DNA from: JAVVVD01 sp036652795
Lineage (GTDB): Bacteria > Bacillota > Clostridia > Christensenellales > CAG-138
NCBI GenBank assembly: GCA_036652795.1
Contig: JAVVVD010000002.1
Span: 206,381-270,380, forward strand
Reading direction: 5' to 3'
DNA length: 64,000 nucleotides
Below the pieces are notes generated by a model. That model was not told where the DNA came from, ran no database searches, and was given only the letters and a program-made list of their open reading frames with translations. Below, in pieces: positions 35,459 through 45,279 of this stretch (position 1 is the first letter of the stretch; every line of letters begins with the position of its first letter). The position numbers were made by a program, and so were the translations under genes.

Positions 35459-36319
35459 ATGAAATTGAAGTTATGGATTCTGCCGTGCCTGCTTCCGCTC
35501 ATCCTGGCTGTTGGGTGCGCCTCACCACCTGATTCCAAGGTTGATGTGCAGCCATCAGTAATAGAGATCACGCTTCCACCGGAGTTAGCGAGCACCCCTG
35601 CTGTTACACCGGTGCATACCCCTGACCCTACGCCTACCCCTACGCCAACCCCCACCCCGATGCCGGCCTATATCGTTGAGGATGTTAAATCCAAGAGCGG
35701 CTATATTCTTGGGCACAATGTGAATTTGCGTGAAGGCCCTGGAACTGAATTTCCAATCATATGTGTTATATCCTATCATGATATTATCACGCTAACCGGC
35801 ACCGTTACACGCGATGGGCAAGCATGGAGCCGCATTGCTTCACATGATGGAAAGCATATCGGCTTTATGTTGACGGATTTTATTGCTTTGGGCAAAATTC
35901 CAACGCCCACAAAAAAGCCGGAAATTCCACAAGGGCCCAAGCGTAATTATAGTGACGAAGATATATACCTTGTAGCTCAACTTGCCTATGCCGAGGCCAC
36001 CTCAGGGAGTCTAAGCGGATACCGCGCCGTTGCGAATGTGCTATATAATCGCTGTCGCTCCAAAAAATACGGCGGCGGCGTCACAAGCGTAGCAACCGAG
36101 GTCTACCGCAAAAACCAATTTTCGGTGGTAAACGCCGATGATTTTGCAACGTCTGTTCCAAGCAAAAAGGCGCTAAGGGCCGCACGCGAGGTATTCAATG
36201 ACGGCCTGCGCGTAATTCCGGACGGTGTGATGTATTTTCGTTCCTCATCAAAGGGAAAGGTATGGTCATCCGCACGCAAGTATTATAAAACGATCGGAGG
36301 CAATTGTTTCTTTTATTGA
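35459..36319 (+). CDS. Lipoprotein with SH3 and SleB-type cell wall hydrolase domains
   Basis: A protein of 286 residues. A lipoprotein signal (LAVGC, Cys20) leads to a Thr/Pro repeat linker (about 48-65), an SH3 domain (about 78-142, NLREGPGTEFP) and a C-terminal Hydrolase_2 domain (about 160-286) with the catalytic-type Glu in LAYAEATSGS and the family end motif GGNCFFY. SleB and CwlJ of this family lyse spore cortex during germination, but members with SH3 domains also act on vegetative wall. It lies directly after the small membrane protein gene, much as SleB is paired with YpeB elsewhere, although the partner is not YpeB-like. Confidence 0.88.
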   Translation: MKLKLWILPCLLPLILAVGCASPPDSKVDVQPSVIEITLPPELASTPAVTPVHTPDPTPTPTPTPTPMPAYIVEDVKSKSGYILGHNVNLREGPGTEFPIICVISYHDIITLTGTVTRDGQAWSRIASHDGKHIGFMLTDFIALGKIPTPTKKPEIPQGPKRNYSDEDIYLVAQLAYAEATSGSLSGYRAVANVLYNRCRSKKYGGGVTSVATEVYRKNQFSVVNADDFATSVPSKKALRAAREVFNDGLRVIPDGVMYFRSSSKGKVWSSARKYYKTIGGNCFFY

Positions 36320-36342
36320 GCTAACTATACAGCGCAATCGAA

Positions 36343-38427
36343 ATGATATATGCTTTTATTATGAGAAAAAAACAAGGGAAAATAGGAAATACAATACCTA
36401 AAATTATCATTAACCATGTATTCACGCCATTCAATGCGTTCAACTTCGCGATAGCTGTTTGCATCGCGGCAGTTGGCGCGTATGAAAATTTGCTGTACCT
36501 TTTTGTTGTGCTGGCAAATATAGCCATAGGCGTAATCCAAGATATTCGTTCAAAGCATATTGTGGAGCAGCTTTCACTTATTACCGCGCCACATGTTACT
36601 ATAATTTGTGACGATGGCAGTGATATAAAGATAACACCCGAAGAATTAGAATGTGGCAATCTCATGCGCCTGGCACGCGGCGATCAGGTGTGCGCCGACG
36701 CCACGGTTGTGGACGGCATTGCCGATATAAATGAAGCGCTGCTCACAGGCGAAGCTGATCCAATAAAAAAGTTCAAAGGTGATGCGCTGCTCTCCGGCAG
36801 CTTCGTATCGGGCGGTTCATGCGTGGCGCGAGCAGAGCGCGTTGGCGAAAATAGCTATGCCTCCAGCATCACTGCTAAAGCACGCCAACCAAAAAAGAAT
36901 CGCTCCATGATACTGGATTCGCTCAATAAGCTTGTTCGCTTCACAAGCCTGTTCATACTTCCCCTTGGCGCGATACTATTCTATCAAAGCTATGTGATAA
37001 ACGGCATAGGGATTGAGCTATCAGTTACCACAACCAGCGCTGCGCTGCTAGGACTGTTGCCAAAGGGTTTGGTGCTGCTTACCAGCGTATCGCTTGTGCT
37101 GGGCGTTATACGCCTTGGTAAGCGTCATACGCTTGTGCAGCAGCTTTTCGGTATAGAAGCGCTTGCGCGCGTGGACGTGCTTTGCATGGATAAAACCGGC
37201 ACGTTGACGCAAGGCCATATGGGCGTGGACAGCATCATCCCATTATCACCAGATGGGCTGTCGTCTGCCGCTGAAGATATGATACGGATGCTCATTTGGT
37301 CATTTGAGGATGAAAACAATGTGCTTACTGCGCTTAAACAACATTTTCCCTGCTATATAGGTGAATCCCCTGTGAAGCTCGTTTCATTTTCATCTGAGCG
37401 GGCATGGAGCGGCGCACAGTTTAGCAATGTAAAAACCGTTTTGATGGGCGCCCCCGATAAGCTGCTTAGCCAAATCCCTCCTGATATCCTGCGTGCGCAG
37501 CAGGATGGCAGGCATATTATAGTGTTTGGCTGCTCCAACGAGCCGCTTGGCGATTCGTTGCCCGCCTCTATTACGCCCATTGCGGCCATATCCCTTTACG
37601 ATACGATACGCCCCGAAGCCGGTGACACGCTGCGCTATTTTGAAAGGCAGGGCGTGCGCCTTATGATTTTATCCGGCGACAACGCAAACGCTACAGCCGC
37701 CATCGCTCGTCAGGCCGGCATGAAGGATGCGGATGCGTTTGTGGATGCCACAATGCTTACTAGCGACCAGCATATCAGCGAAGCAGCCGGCAAATATTCG
37801 GTGTTCGGCCGTGTATCACCTGATCAAAAGCAACAGATAATTAAAGCGCTTCAATCTGCCGGCCACACTGTGGCTATGCTTGGCGACGGTGTTAACGATG
37901 TGCTTGCCATACGGCAGGCAGATTGCGGTATCGCCATGGCGGCAGGCTGTGATGCGGGCCGCCGTGTGGCGCGGCTGGTGCTTATGGACAACAGCTTCGC
38001 ATCGCTTCCAAATGTTGTAGGTGAAGGGCGGCGCGTAATAAACAACATAAGCCGCGTGGCTGCGTTTTTTTTGACAAAGACATGCTTTTCCTTTCTGCTC
38101 TCGCTTCTTTGCGCTCTATTAAATATCAGCTATCCGTTCGAGCCAATGCAACTTTCGATATATTCGATTTTTTGCGAGGCACTTCCGGCGCTGATACTTA
38201 CGCTGCTTCCAAATGCCGCGCGCATCGAGGGCGATATTTTGAAAAATGCCTTTAAGTTGGCGCTGCCATATGCTATCTTGATTTCTGCGGGCACGATCCT
38301 GATTACACTTTTTGGCGGCACTATACCGTTGCCGTTTGATACCTCTTGGCTCGTATTTGCGTGGACATTTTTAATAGGCAGCTTGCTCGTATTACGAACA
38401 GTTTTTATGATAAGGCGCACGGCTTAG
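36343..38427 (+). CDS. P-type cation-transporting ATPase
   Basis: A membrane ATPase of 694 residues. The actuator domain has TGE at 135-137, the phosphorylated Asp is D283 in DKTGTLT, and the hinge is GDGVNDVLAIRQAD (from 514). The nucleotide-binding domain is short, and six C-terminal helices can be predicted, so it resembles the compact CtpE-like group within the P2/P3 lineage. The M4 motif, normally PEGL in calcium-type pumps, reads PKGL here. The transported ion is therefore unclear. No good ribosome binding site is visible for ATG 36343 or ATG 36361, so the exact start is uncertain. It follows the SleB-type gene by 23 bases. Confidence 0.88.
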   Translation: MIYAFIMRKKQGKIGNTIPKIIINHVFTPFNAFNFAIAVCIAAVGAYENLLYLFVVLANIAIGVIQDIRSKHIVEQLSLITAPHVTIICDDGSDIKITPEELECGNLMRLARGDQVCADATVVDGIADINEALLTGEADPIKKFKGDALLSGSFVSGGSCVARAERVGENSYASSITAKARQPKKNRSMILDSLNKLVRFTSLFILPLGAILFYQSYVINGIGIELSVTTTSAALLGLLPKGLVLLTSVSLVLGVIRLGKRHTLVQQLFGIEALARVDVLCMDKTGTLTQGHMGVDSIIPLSPDGLSSAAEDMIRMLIWSFEDENNVLTALKQHFPCYIGESPVKLVSFSSERAWSGAQFSNVKTVLMGAPDKLLSQIPPDILRAQQDGRHIIVFGCSNEPLGDSLPASITPIAAISLYDTIRPEAGDTLRYFERQGVRLMILSGDNANATAAIARQAGMKDADAFVDATMLTSDQHISEAAGKYSVFGRVSPDQKQQIIKALQSAGHTVAMLGDGVNDVLAIRQADCGIAMAAGCDAGRRVARLVLMDNSFASLPNVVGEGRRVINNISRVAAFFLTKTCFSFLLSLLCALLNISYPFEPMQLSIYSIFCEALPALILTLLPNAARIEGDILKNAFKLALPYAILISAGTILITLFGGTIPLPFDTSWLVFAWTFLIGSLLVLRTVFMIRRTA

Positions 38428-38570
38428 CCCAGCATCCCGGATACAGCCATATGCGACCACATTCAGCGCAGTAGTTTCAGCGCCAGTCCATGTGGTATAA
38501 TGGATTCGATTCCGTCTTTGGCTGCAAAATACGTGCCATTGCATAAATGAGCGATCAATAAGGAGAAATA

Positions 38571-40379
38571 ATGCTAATATCCGCAGAACATATTTCTAAA
38601 AACTATGGCGCGAAGCAGCTGTTGCAGGATGTTTCGCTTTATCTTAACGAAAGGGATCGCATCGGTATCATCGGCTTAAACGGCACCGGTAAGAGCACGT
38701 TGCTCAAAATTCTCGCCGGTTTAGAGCCGTCTGATGCTGGGACCGTTGCCATAAGATATAATTTACAGATATCCTATCTTTCGCAAAACCCCATAATGAA
38801 TGATGACCTTACAGTGATTGAACAGGTGTTTGCGGAGTTTACGCCGCAATTTCGCGAAATCAACGAATATGAAGTCAAGTCCATGCTTACCCGGCTTGGA
38901 ATAACCGACTACAGCGCAAAAATCGGAACATTATCAGGCGGCCAGCGCAAACGTGTGGCACTTTCCGCTGCGCTTATCCATCCATCCGATGTGCTGATAC
39001 TCGATGAGCCTACAAATCATCTTGACAGCGAGATGGTCGTTTGGCTTGAGCAGCGGCTGAGCCGCTTTTCGGGCGGCATTATTATGGTTACACATGATCG
39101 CTATTTTCTTGAACGGGTGGTCACGCGTATTACAGAGCTATCGCATACAAAGCTTTATACCTACGAAGCAAACTATTCGAAATATCTTGAGCTTAAGGCA
39201 CAGCGCACCGAGATGGACGAAGCAAGCGAGCGAAAGCGGCAGACGATTTTACGAAAGGAATATCAGTGGATTATGCGCGGCGCCAGGGCGCGTAGCACAA
39301 AGAGCCATGAGCGTATTGACAGATATAACGCGCTTAAGGATCAATCAGCGCCCACAACTGACGATGCCGTGCAAATGGCTACAGTTTCCAGCCGCCTTGG
39401 AAAAAAGCTGATAGAGCTAGCGGATATCTCCAAGGCGTTTGGCAGCACCACTGTAATAGACCATTTTTCTTATAATATTCAAAGGAACGACCGCATAGGT
39501 ATCGTTGGAAAGAACGGAGTAGGAAAGTCCACACTTTTAAACATGATTTCCGGGCAATTGAAGCCGGACGAAGGCGGTATAGATGTGGGTTCCACGGTTA
39601 AAATAGGGTATTTCACGCAGGAAGGCCGGGAGCTGGATGCAAACATGCGTGTTTATGACTTTATAAGTGAGATAGCAAGCGAAATTAAGACTGATGAAGG
39701 CACCTTTTCAGCTTCTCAGATGCTTGAAAGATTTTTGTTTACATCTGATCTGCAATATACATCGATAAAGCGGCTCAGCGGCGGTGAAAAACGGCGACTT
39801 TATCTGCTCAGCATTCTCATCGCCGCCCCAAATATTCTTCTCTTAGATGAGCCTACCAATGATTTGGATATTGAAACGCTCACGATACTTGAGGACTATC
39901 TCGAATCTTTTCCGGGCGCTGTTATTGCCGTATCGCATGACCGCTATTTTCTGGATAAGATAGCCACATCGATTTTCGAGGTATCCGGCGGCGGAAAAAT
40001 AACGTGTTACAGCGGCAATTATACCGACTATTCCCAAAAGCGGCCTACGGTGCGACAGTCCGATGATAGGGATGACATAGCGCGCCCTGATAATTCTGTG
40101 TCCACCAAAAACGATGCCCCGCAAAAAGCAAAAAGGCTTAAATTCACATTTAAAGAACAGCGCGAATTTGAGACGATCGACGACGATATTGCGGCACTGG
40201 AGGCCGTTATCGCAGTATGTGCGCAGGATATCGCAAAGGCTGCCAGCGATTACGTCCGTTTGCAGGAGCTTTTGACGCAGATGGAGACGCTCAAATCGAA
40301 CTTAAGTTTAAAGACCGATCGTTGGGTGTACCTCAATGACCTGGAGGAAAGGATATGCGCACAAAGCAAAGACGAATAA
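38571..40379 (+). CDS. ABC-F family ATPase
   Basis: A soluble protein of 602 residues with two ABC domains and no membrane segments. Domain 1 has GLNGTGKSTLLK, LSGGQRKRVALS and LILDEPTNHLD; domain 2 has GKNGVGKSTLLN, LSGGEKRRLYLL and LLLDEPTNDLD. A charged linker with the HDRYFLER region joins them, and a coiled C-terminal tail follows (about 525-602). Such Uup/YdiF-like proteins act on ribosomes; some relieve stalling or protect against antibiotics, but the subgroup cannot be set here. AAGGAG precedes ATG 38571. Confidence 0.92.
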   Translation: MLISAEHISKNYGAKQLLQDVSLYLNERDRIGIIGLNGTGKSTLLKILAGLEPSDAGTVAIRYNLQISYLSQNPIMNDDLTVIEQVFAEFTPQFREINEYEVKSMLTRLGITDYSAKIGTLSGGQRKRVALSAALIHPSDVLILDEPTNHLDSEMVVWLEQRLSRFSGGIIMVTHDRYFLERVVTRITELSHTKLYTYEANYSKYLELKAQRTEMDEASERKRQTILRKEYQWIMRGARARSTKSHERIDRYNALKDQSAPTTDDAVQMATVSSRLGKKLIELADISKAFGSTTVIDHFSYNIQRNDRIGIVGKNGVGKSTLLNMISGQLKPDEGGIDVGSTVKIGYFTQEGRELDANMRVYDFISEIASEIKTDEGTFSASQMLERFLFTSDLQYTSIKRLSGGEKRRLYLLSILIAAPNILLLDEPTNDLDIETLTILEDYLESFPGAVIAVSHDRYFLDKIATSIFEVSGGGKITCYSGNYTDYSQKRPTVRQSDDRDDIARPDNSVSTKNDAPQKAKRLKFTFKEQREFETIDDDIAALEAVIAVCAQDIAKAASDYVRLQELLTQMETLKSNLSLKTDRWVYLNDLEERICAQSKDE

Positions 40380-40403
40380 GCGCCAAAGATCCACTATATA
40401 TGC

Positions 40404-40446
40404 AAATGCCGCACAATAGCTCTGCGGCATTTTAGCGTTTTTTTAT
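40404..40446 (+). terminator. Intrinsic terminator after the ABC-F gene
   Basis: A 10-base stem (40404-40413 with 40423-40432) and a nine-base loop are followed after six bases by a T-run (40438-40444). Confidence 0.75.
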
Positions 40447-40451
40447 CATAC

Positions 40452-41315
40452 TCATCCTGCATACATCAGCTCTTCAAACCATTCTTCCTCCGCTATACCA
40501 CCAATGCTCCAGCCCCACCCGCCATCTTCTTTTGATATTTCTATCAGCACCGCCACGCCATCCTCACGTTGAAGCAATGCATAGCTGTTGCAGTCTGTTT
40601 CTGTGAGCGCAAGCTGCGTACCTATTGGCAGCGTAATGTCCTTTAGCTCCATATCCTCATCCGTTATTTTTGCCGGTAAGCCGTCCTTTTTTACCACAAT
40701 CTTACGGTCGCTCCAGTCATCTTTATTACGCTCTATCGTATATGGCGTGCTGCGGACAAACGCAAATTCATCTTGCAGCTCATACTTGCAAACGGCGCTA
40801 TATGTTCCGAGCACATCGATTATCTCATTAACGCTCACGGTTCCGCTGCCAATGTTTTCCATTGTAGCAATACCGTAAATATCGGCGCACTCAAGCTTGC
40901 CATCCTTAACGCGATATATATACGTCACATAATCGTCCGAAGCCATATCCCCTGTAATGTAGAATTCTACGCTCTTATCATCCTCAAGTGTGTCCGCTAT
41001 ATGGCAACTTACGCCGTATAGTGGATTGTCAATTTTTACACTGGACGCCGTACCCCCGATGATAAAGTTAATACCTGCAACGCATTCATTGTCATCCAAG
41101 CTTAGCCGTATTTCTTCCTGTATACCATCGCCATTCAGATCGGCATATATGGGTTTTGCCGGATCAACCTCCTGCCAAGTGGCGCCATCTGTTTGCTCGC
41201 TTGCATCTAACTTGTGAGTGGCCATAGGTGCAGGCTGCAAAAACGAATTCTCTCTGCAAGCCGTAAGTAAAATCAGCACGAGCGCTGTAACCATAAAAAC
41301 TGCTGATCTTTTCAT
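40452..41315 (-). CDS. Predicted lipoprotein with a calcium-binding-like loop
   Basis: A protein of 287 residues with a lipoprotein signal (LLTAC, Cys20). The segment YADLNGDGIQEEIRLSL (about 58-75) is like the Asp-rich loops of integrin/VCBS-type and EF-hand proteins, and may bind calcium. The rest is a beta-rich extracellular region that I do not recognise. GGAGGAGAG precedes the ATG. It is a single gene downstream of oppA but separated from it by a hairpin. Confidence 0.65.
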   Translation of the reverse strand: MKRSAVFMVTALVLILLTACRENSFLQPAPMATHKLDASEQTDGATWQEVDPAKPIYADLNGDGIQEEIRLSLDDNECVAGINFIIGGTASSVKIDNPLYGVSCHIADTLEDDKSVEFYITGDMASDDYVTYIYRVKDGKLECADIYGIATMENIGSGTVSVNEIIDVLGTYSAVCKYELQDEFAFVRSTPYTIERNKDDWSDRKIVVKKDGLPAKITDEDMELKDITLPIGTQLALTETDCNSYALLQREDGVAVLIEISKEDGGWGWSIGGIAEEEWFEELMYAG

Positions 41316-41372
41316 CGTTTCACTCTCCTCCGCTTACCAAATATTGTATGCCGCAATATTATTTTATGCAAA

Positions 41373-41401
41373 GAGCGGCGTCCGCATAAGCGGCGCCGCC
41401 C
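41373..41401 (-). terminator. Probable terminator of the opp operon
   Basis: GC-rich hairpin: 41401-41390 pairs with 41385-41373 around an ATAA/TTAT loop with one bulge. The following T-run is short (CTCTTTG), so some read-through is possible. Confidence 0.6.
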
Positions 41402-41450
41402 TTGTTTACTGCATCAACGTATGCATCAGTTTGTTATCGCTTAAATCAGA

Positions 41451-43184
41451 TTAAGCAACGGGAACTGGGGTAGCATACATGAAGAAGTAATAGCCCAGAG
41501 ACGTGAACCACAGGTTTTCGAAGCCCTGATTCATGTTCTTGTCGGTATAGAAGTAGATTGGGCCAAGCACCTTATCCTGACCGATGAGGATATCCTCGGC
41601 CTGGTGCATAAGGCTCATGCGCTCAGCAGGATCACTGGACAGCTTGGCTGCCTTGATCAGCTCGTCAAACTTGGGGTTAGCATACTGTGCATCGTTATTG
41701 CCACCCTTTGTTACCCACATATCGATGAAGCACATAGGATCATTGTAGTCAGCAATCCAGCCGTTACGGGCGATTGAATAGTCGCCGTCTTTACGTGTTT
41801 GAAGGAATACTGCCCAATCCTGGTTGTTGAGCGTAACTGTTACGCCAAGCTGAGTCTGCCACATGTTCTGCAGCGCCTCGCCGATCATCTTGTGGTTCTC
41901 GTTGGTGTTATACAGATACTCAACAACGGGGAAATCCTTGCCCTCGGGATAGCCGGCCTCTGCCAGCAGCGCGCGTGCCTTCTCGCAGTTGGCTTCATAG
42001 GCCGCCTCGGAAGGATCGAAGTAAGCGCCGCCAACGGTACGGAAATCGTCGCCTGAAGCGCCGGCAGCATCATTTACGCCGTATGGAACGAAGCCGTTCG
42101 CAGGCACCTGACCGGTCTGGGTGATCTGCTTTACGATGTAGTTACGGTCGATAGCAAGGTTAAATGCCTCACGTACCTTGGGGTTGTCAAATGGAGCCTT
42201 CTGGGTCTGGAAGCAGACATAGTAGGTTCCGATGTACTTCTGGATGTTCAGCTTGCCGGAATCCAGCAGAGCTGGTATTTCAGCAACGGGGACTTCCTGA
42301 ATGAAGTTAAGGTCGCCGCTCTGGAAGCCGGCATAGATTGCGTTTGCGTCATCCATCAGCGCGAACTTGATGGAGTTAGGTCCAAGAATAGCGAGATCAT
42401 AGTAGTTCTCATTCTTCTCCATGAGGATGAATGAGTTATGCTCCCACTCGGTCATCTTGTATGGTCCATTGGTGATGTAGGTATCGATGGAGAAAGTCCA
42501 CTGATCCTTTGCAGCTTCAATTGTATCCTGGCGAACTGGGAATGTGGCTGGGAACGCGCAGATTTCATCGAAGTATGGGCATGCGGCGGCCAGTTTGATT
42601 TCAAGGGTCTTTTCATCGAGGGCCTTGATACCAAGCTCTGACGGCTGCTTTTTGCCGGCTGCGATATCGGAATAGTTAAGAACCATTTCGATCATGTAGT
42701 TATAGTCAGCAGCGGTAGCTGGATCAGCAAGACGTTTCCAAGCGTACTCGAAATCGCCTGCCACAACGGGCTTGCCATCACTCCACTTGATGTCATCACG
42801 CAGAGTGAAGGTGTAAACCAGGTTGTCTTCCGAAACGGTAACGGACGCAGCCTGTCCAAGCGCAAGCTTAGCATTTGCAGCGGGCTGTCCAGCCTTCTGT
42901 GCTTCGCCATCGCCTGGAACCCATTTATACAGGCCTTCAAACAGATGCTGCAGCATGACTGCACCATCAACAGCGCTGTTGAGGGCGGGGTCAATTGTCT
43001 GGGGCTCGGAGGCAAAGTTGACTACGAGATCCAGTGCGGCAGGTTCTGTAGGAGTAGTTGGCTCTGTAGGAGTAGTTGTGCCTTCATCAGGCGTTGCCGG
43101 TTTATCAGCAGGCGCCTGCTGGCAACCAACGGCCAACCCTGCTATCATCAAGAGGGCCATCAGAAGCGCAAATATTTTCTTCAT
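41451..43184 (-). CDS. oppA: Oligopeptide ABC transporter substrate-binding lipoprotein
   Basis: An extracellular binding protein of 577 residues of family 5 (OppA/DppA). Lipobox LAVGC gives Cys21, followed by a long Thr/Pro/Glu linker. Family motifs include DLVVNFASEPQTIDPALN and FEYAWKRLADPATAADYNY. It is the last gene of oppBCDFA, separated from oppF by 103 bases that hold a small hairpin (43249-43264). That layout usually lets the binding protein be made in excess. It probably delivers peptides to OppBCDF as a carbon and nitrogen source for amino acid fermentation. Confidence 0.94.
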   Translation of the reverse strand: MKKIFALLMALLMIAGLAVGCQQAPADKPATPDEGTTTPTEPTTPTEPAALDLVVNFASEPQTIDPALNSAVDGAVMLQHLFEGLYKWVPGDGEAQKAGQPAANAKLALGQAASVTVSEDNLVYTFTLRDDIKWSDGKPVVAGDFEYAWKRLADPATAADYNYMIEMVLNYSDIAAGKKQPSELGIKALDEKTLEIKLAAACPYFDEICAFPATFPVRQDTIEAAKDQWTFSIDTYITNGPYKMTEWEHNSFILMEKNENYYDLAILGPNSIKFALMDDANAIYAGFQSGDLNFIQEVPVAEIPALLDSGKLNIQKYIGTYYVCFQTQKAPFDNPKVREAFNLAIDRNYIVKQITQTGQVPANGFVPYGVNDAAGASGDDFRTVGGAYFDPSEAAYEANCEKARALLAEAGYPEGKDFPVVEYLYNTNENHKMIGEALQNMWQTQLGVTVTLNNQDWAVFLQTRKDGDYSIARNGWIADYNDPMCFIDMWVTKGGNNDAQYANPKFDELIKAAKLSSDPAERMSLMHQAEDILIGQDKVLGPIYFYTDKNMNQGFENLWFTSLGYYFFMYATPVPVA

Positions 43185-43248
43185 TGTTGTTTTCTCCTTT
43201 TTTATATTTTACCCATTGCTGAGTAAATATTTATAAAACCATTCCACA

Positions 43249-43264
43249 GCGGTTCGCGCACCGC
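43249..43264 (-). other. Small hairpin between oppF and oppA
   Basis: GCGGT and ACCGC pair around a six-base loop with no following T-run. It may protect the oppA transcript from decay, as in other binding-protein operons. Confidence 0.4.
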
Positions 43265-43287
43265 AGAATAGATTTATGTTTAGTAAA

Positions 43288-44262
43288 TCACCGTTTCATC
43301 AGGTGGCAGGCGCAGAAATGCCCCGACTCCACCTCTATGAATTGCGGTATTTCTTCGCTGCATATAGGCATAACATAAGGGCAGCGGGTGTGGAAACGGC
43401 AGCCCGTAGGCGGATCTATGGGGCTTGGAACATCACCCTCCAACACTATACGCTTCCTTGAGCGGCTGACCTTGGGGTCAGGGACAGGCACTGCGGAAAG
43501 CAGCGTTTGCGTATATGGGTGCAAGGGGTGGCGGTTAAGCTCATAGCTTTCCGCAAGCTCCATAAGATTGCCCAAGTACATAACGCCTATACGATTGCTT
43601 ATGTGGCGCACAACAGACAGGTCATGCGCAATAAACAGATACGTAAGGCCAAGTTCCTGCTGCATATCCTCGAGCATATTTACTATCTGGCTCTGTATTG
43701 ATACGTCCAGCGCCGATATAGGCTCATCGCACACTATGAACTCAGGTTCAACCGCCAGCGCTCGCGCTATGCCTATACGTTGCTGCTGACCACCCGAGAA
43801 CTCATGCGGATAACGGTTTGAATGTTCGCTATTGAGGCCTACCTGATCAAGTATAAAGTTTATCCTCTCACTTCGCGCCTTTCTATTGGCCGCAAGCTTG
43901 TGGATATCGATCGCTTCGCCCACTATCTCACCCACAGTCATGCGAGGGTCCAGCGAAGCGGACGGATCTTGAAATATAATCTGCATCTTGCGGCGATAGG
44001 ACATCATATGTGCATTTGTGATATCCTTGCCGTCGTATATTATCTTACCAGCCGTGGGTTCATACAGGCGCAGCAGCGTGCGGCCAAGCGTGGTTTTTCC
44101 GCATCCCGATTCACCCACAAGACCCAGCGTTTCGCCTCTGCGTATGCTTAGCGATACATTGTCAACCGCCTGCACATACTTTTTTGTGAACATGCCGCTC
44201 TTTATTGGAAAAAACTTCCTCAGTCCCTGTATCTCAACGAGATTGCCGTTATTGTTGCTCAT
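43288..44262 (-). CDS. oppF: Oligopeptide ABC transporter ATP-binding protein OppF
   Basis: An ATPase of 324 residues. Walker A is GESGCGKTTLGR, the signature is FSGGQQQRIGIARA, and Walker B is FIVCDEPISALD. The C-terminal oligopeptide-transporter extension has CRFHTRCPYVMPIC, a cluster-binding Cys motif found in OppD/OppF. It overlaps the oppD stop by four bases and acts as a heterodimer with OppD. Confidence 0.95.
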   Translation of the reverse strand: MSNNNGNLVEIQGLRKFFPIKSGMFTKKYVQAVDNVSLSIRRGETLGLVGESGCGKTTLGRTLLRLYEPTAGKIIYDGKDITNAHMMSYRRKMQIIFQDPSASLDPRMTVGEIVGEAIDIHKLAANRKARSERINFILDQVGLNSEHSNRYPHEFSGGQQQRIGIARALAVEPEFIVCDEPISALDVSIQSQIVNMLEDMQQELGLTYLFIAHDLSVVRHISNRIGVMYLGNLMELAESYELNRHPLHPYTQTLLSAVPVPDPKVSRSRKRIVLEGDVPSPIDPPTGCRFHTRCPYVMPICSEEIPQFIEVESGHFCACHLMKR

Positions 44263-45272
44263 GCATTTACCTCCTTGCCGTCACGCTCATACAGCAGCCA
44301 GCAGGCGGCCCTGTGTTCGTCCCCCACGGTTATGTTGGGCGGATTCTGCTTTAGACACAGCTTCATGCAGTGTTCGCAGCGCGGGCCAAATGGGCAACCC
44401 GTCGGCGGATTAAGCATATCCACGGGCGTACCCTCTATTGGTATCAATCGCTCATACGATTCCGCATCAACTCGCGGCATCGAGCGCAGTAGACCCTGCG
44501 TATAGGGATGAGCCGGGTTATAGAATATATCATCCACCCTGCCCTGTTCAACTATTTTACCTGCATACATAACGGATATTCTATCGCATATATCCGCCAC
44601 CACGCCCAGATTATGCGTGATGAATATAATCGCCATCTTTGTTTTTTTCTGTATGGACTTCATAAGTTCCAGTATCTGCGCCTGTATCGTCACATCCAGC
44701 GCTGTGGTCGGTTCGTCCGCTATGAGCAGCTCAGGGCTGCATATAAGACCCATAGCTATCATAACGCGCTGGCGCATTCCACCGGAAAGTTCGTGCGGAT
44801 ACTGTTTCATGCGGCGTTTAGTTTCGTGTATGCCCACCAGTTCAAGCATCTCAACCGCACGGTCGTACGCTTCTTTCTTGGATATCTTAGAATGGCACAA
44901 AAGCGCCTCAATAAGCTGGTTGCCCACCGTGTATACTGGGTTTAGGCAGGTCATAGGGTTCTGGAATATCATGCTTACCTTGCTGCCGCGAAAATCCTGC
45001 ATGCGTTTATCATCGTATTCCAGCACATTTTCGCCGCCAAATAATATGTTTCCGCCTATTACTTTACCCGGGCTTTGCAAAAGCCCAATTATAGAAAACG
45101 CTTCCACGCTCTTGCCTGAACCGGATTCGCCTACTATACCCATTACCTCGCCGTAGTTCAGATCATACGTAATGCCGCCTACTGCCTTGACCTCGCCCGC
45201 AGGTGTAAAGAACGATACTCTCAAATCGTTTACTTCCAGCAGCTTGTTGCTTTTATTCGTTTCCACAGTCAT
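44259..45272 (-). CDS. oppD: Oligopeptide ABC transporter ATP-binding protein OppD
   Basis: An ATPase of 337 residues. Walker A is GESGSGKSVEAF, the signature is LSGGMRQRVMIAMGL, and Walker B is LLIADEPTTALD. The C-terminal Cys-rich segment CPFGPRCEHCMKLC is typical. It starts seven bases after the oppC stop and overlaps oppF by four bases. Confidence 0.95.
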   Translation of the reverse strand: MTVETNKSNKLLEVNDLRVSFFTPAGEVKAVGGITYDLNYGEVMGIVGESGSGKSVEAFSIIGLLQSPGKVIGGNILFGGENVLEYDDKRMQDFRGSKVSMIFQNPMTCLNPVYTVGNQLIEALLCHSKISKKEAYDRAVEMLELVGIHETKRRMKQYPHELSGGMRQRVMIAMGLICSPELLIADEPTTALDVTIQAQILELMKSIQKKTKMAIIFITHNLGVVADICDRISVMYAGKIVEQGRVDDIFYNPAHPYTQGLLRSMPRVDAESYERLIPIEGTPVDMLNPPTGCPFGPRCEHCMKLCLKQNPPNITVGDEHRAACWLLYERDGKEVNA

Positions 45273-45279
45273 GCCCCCC

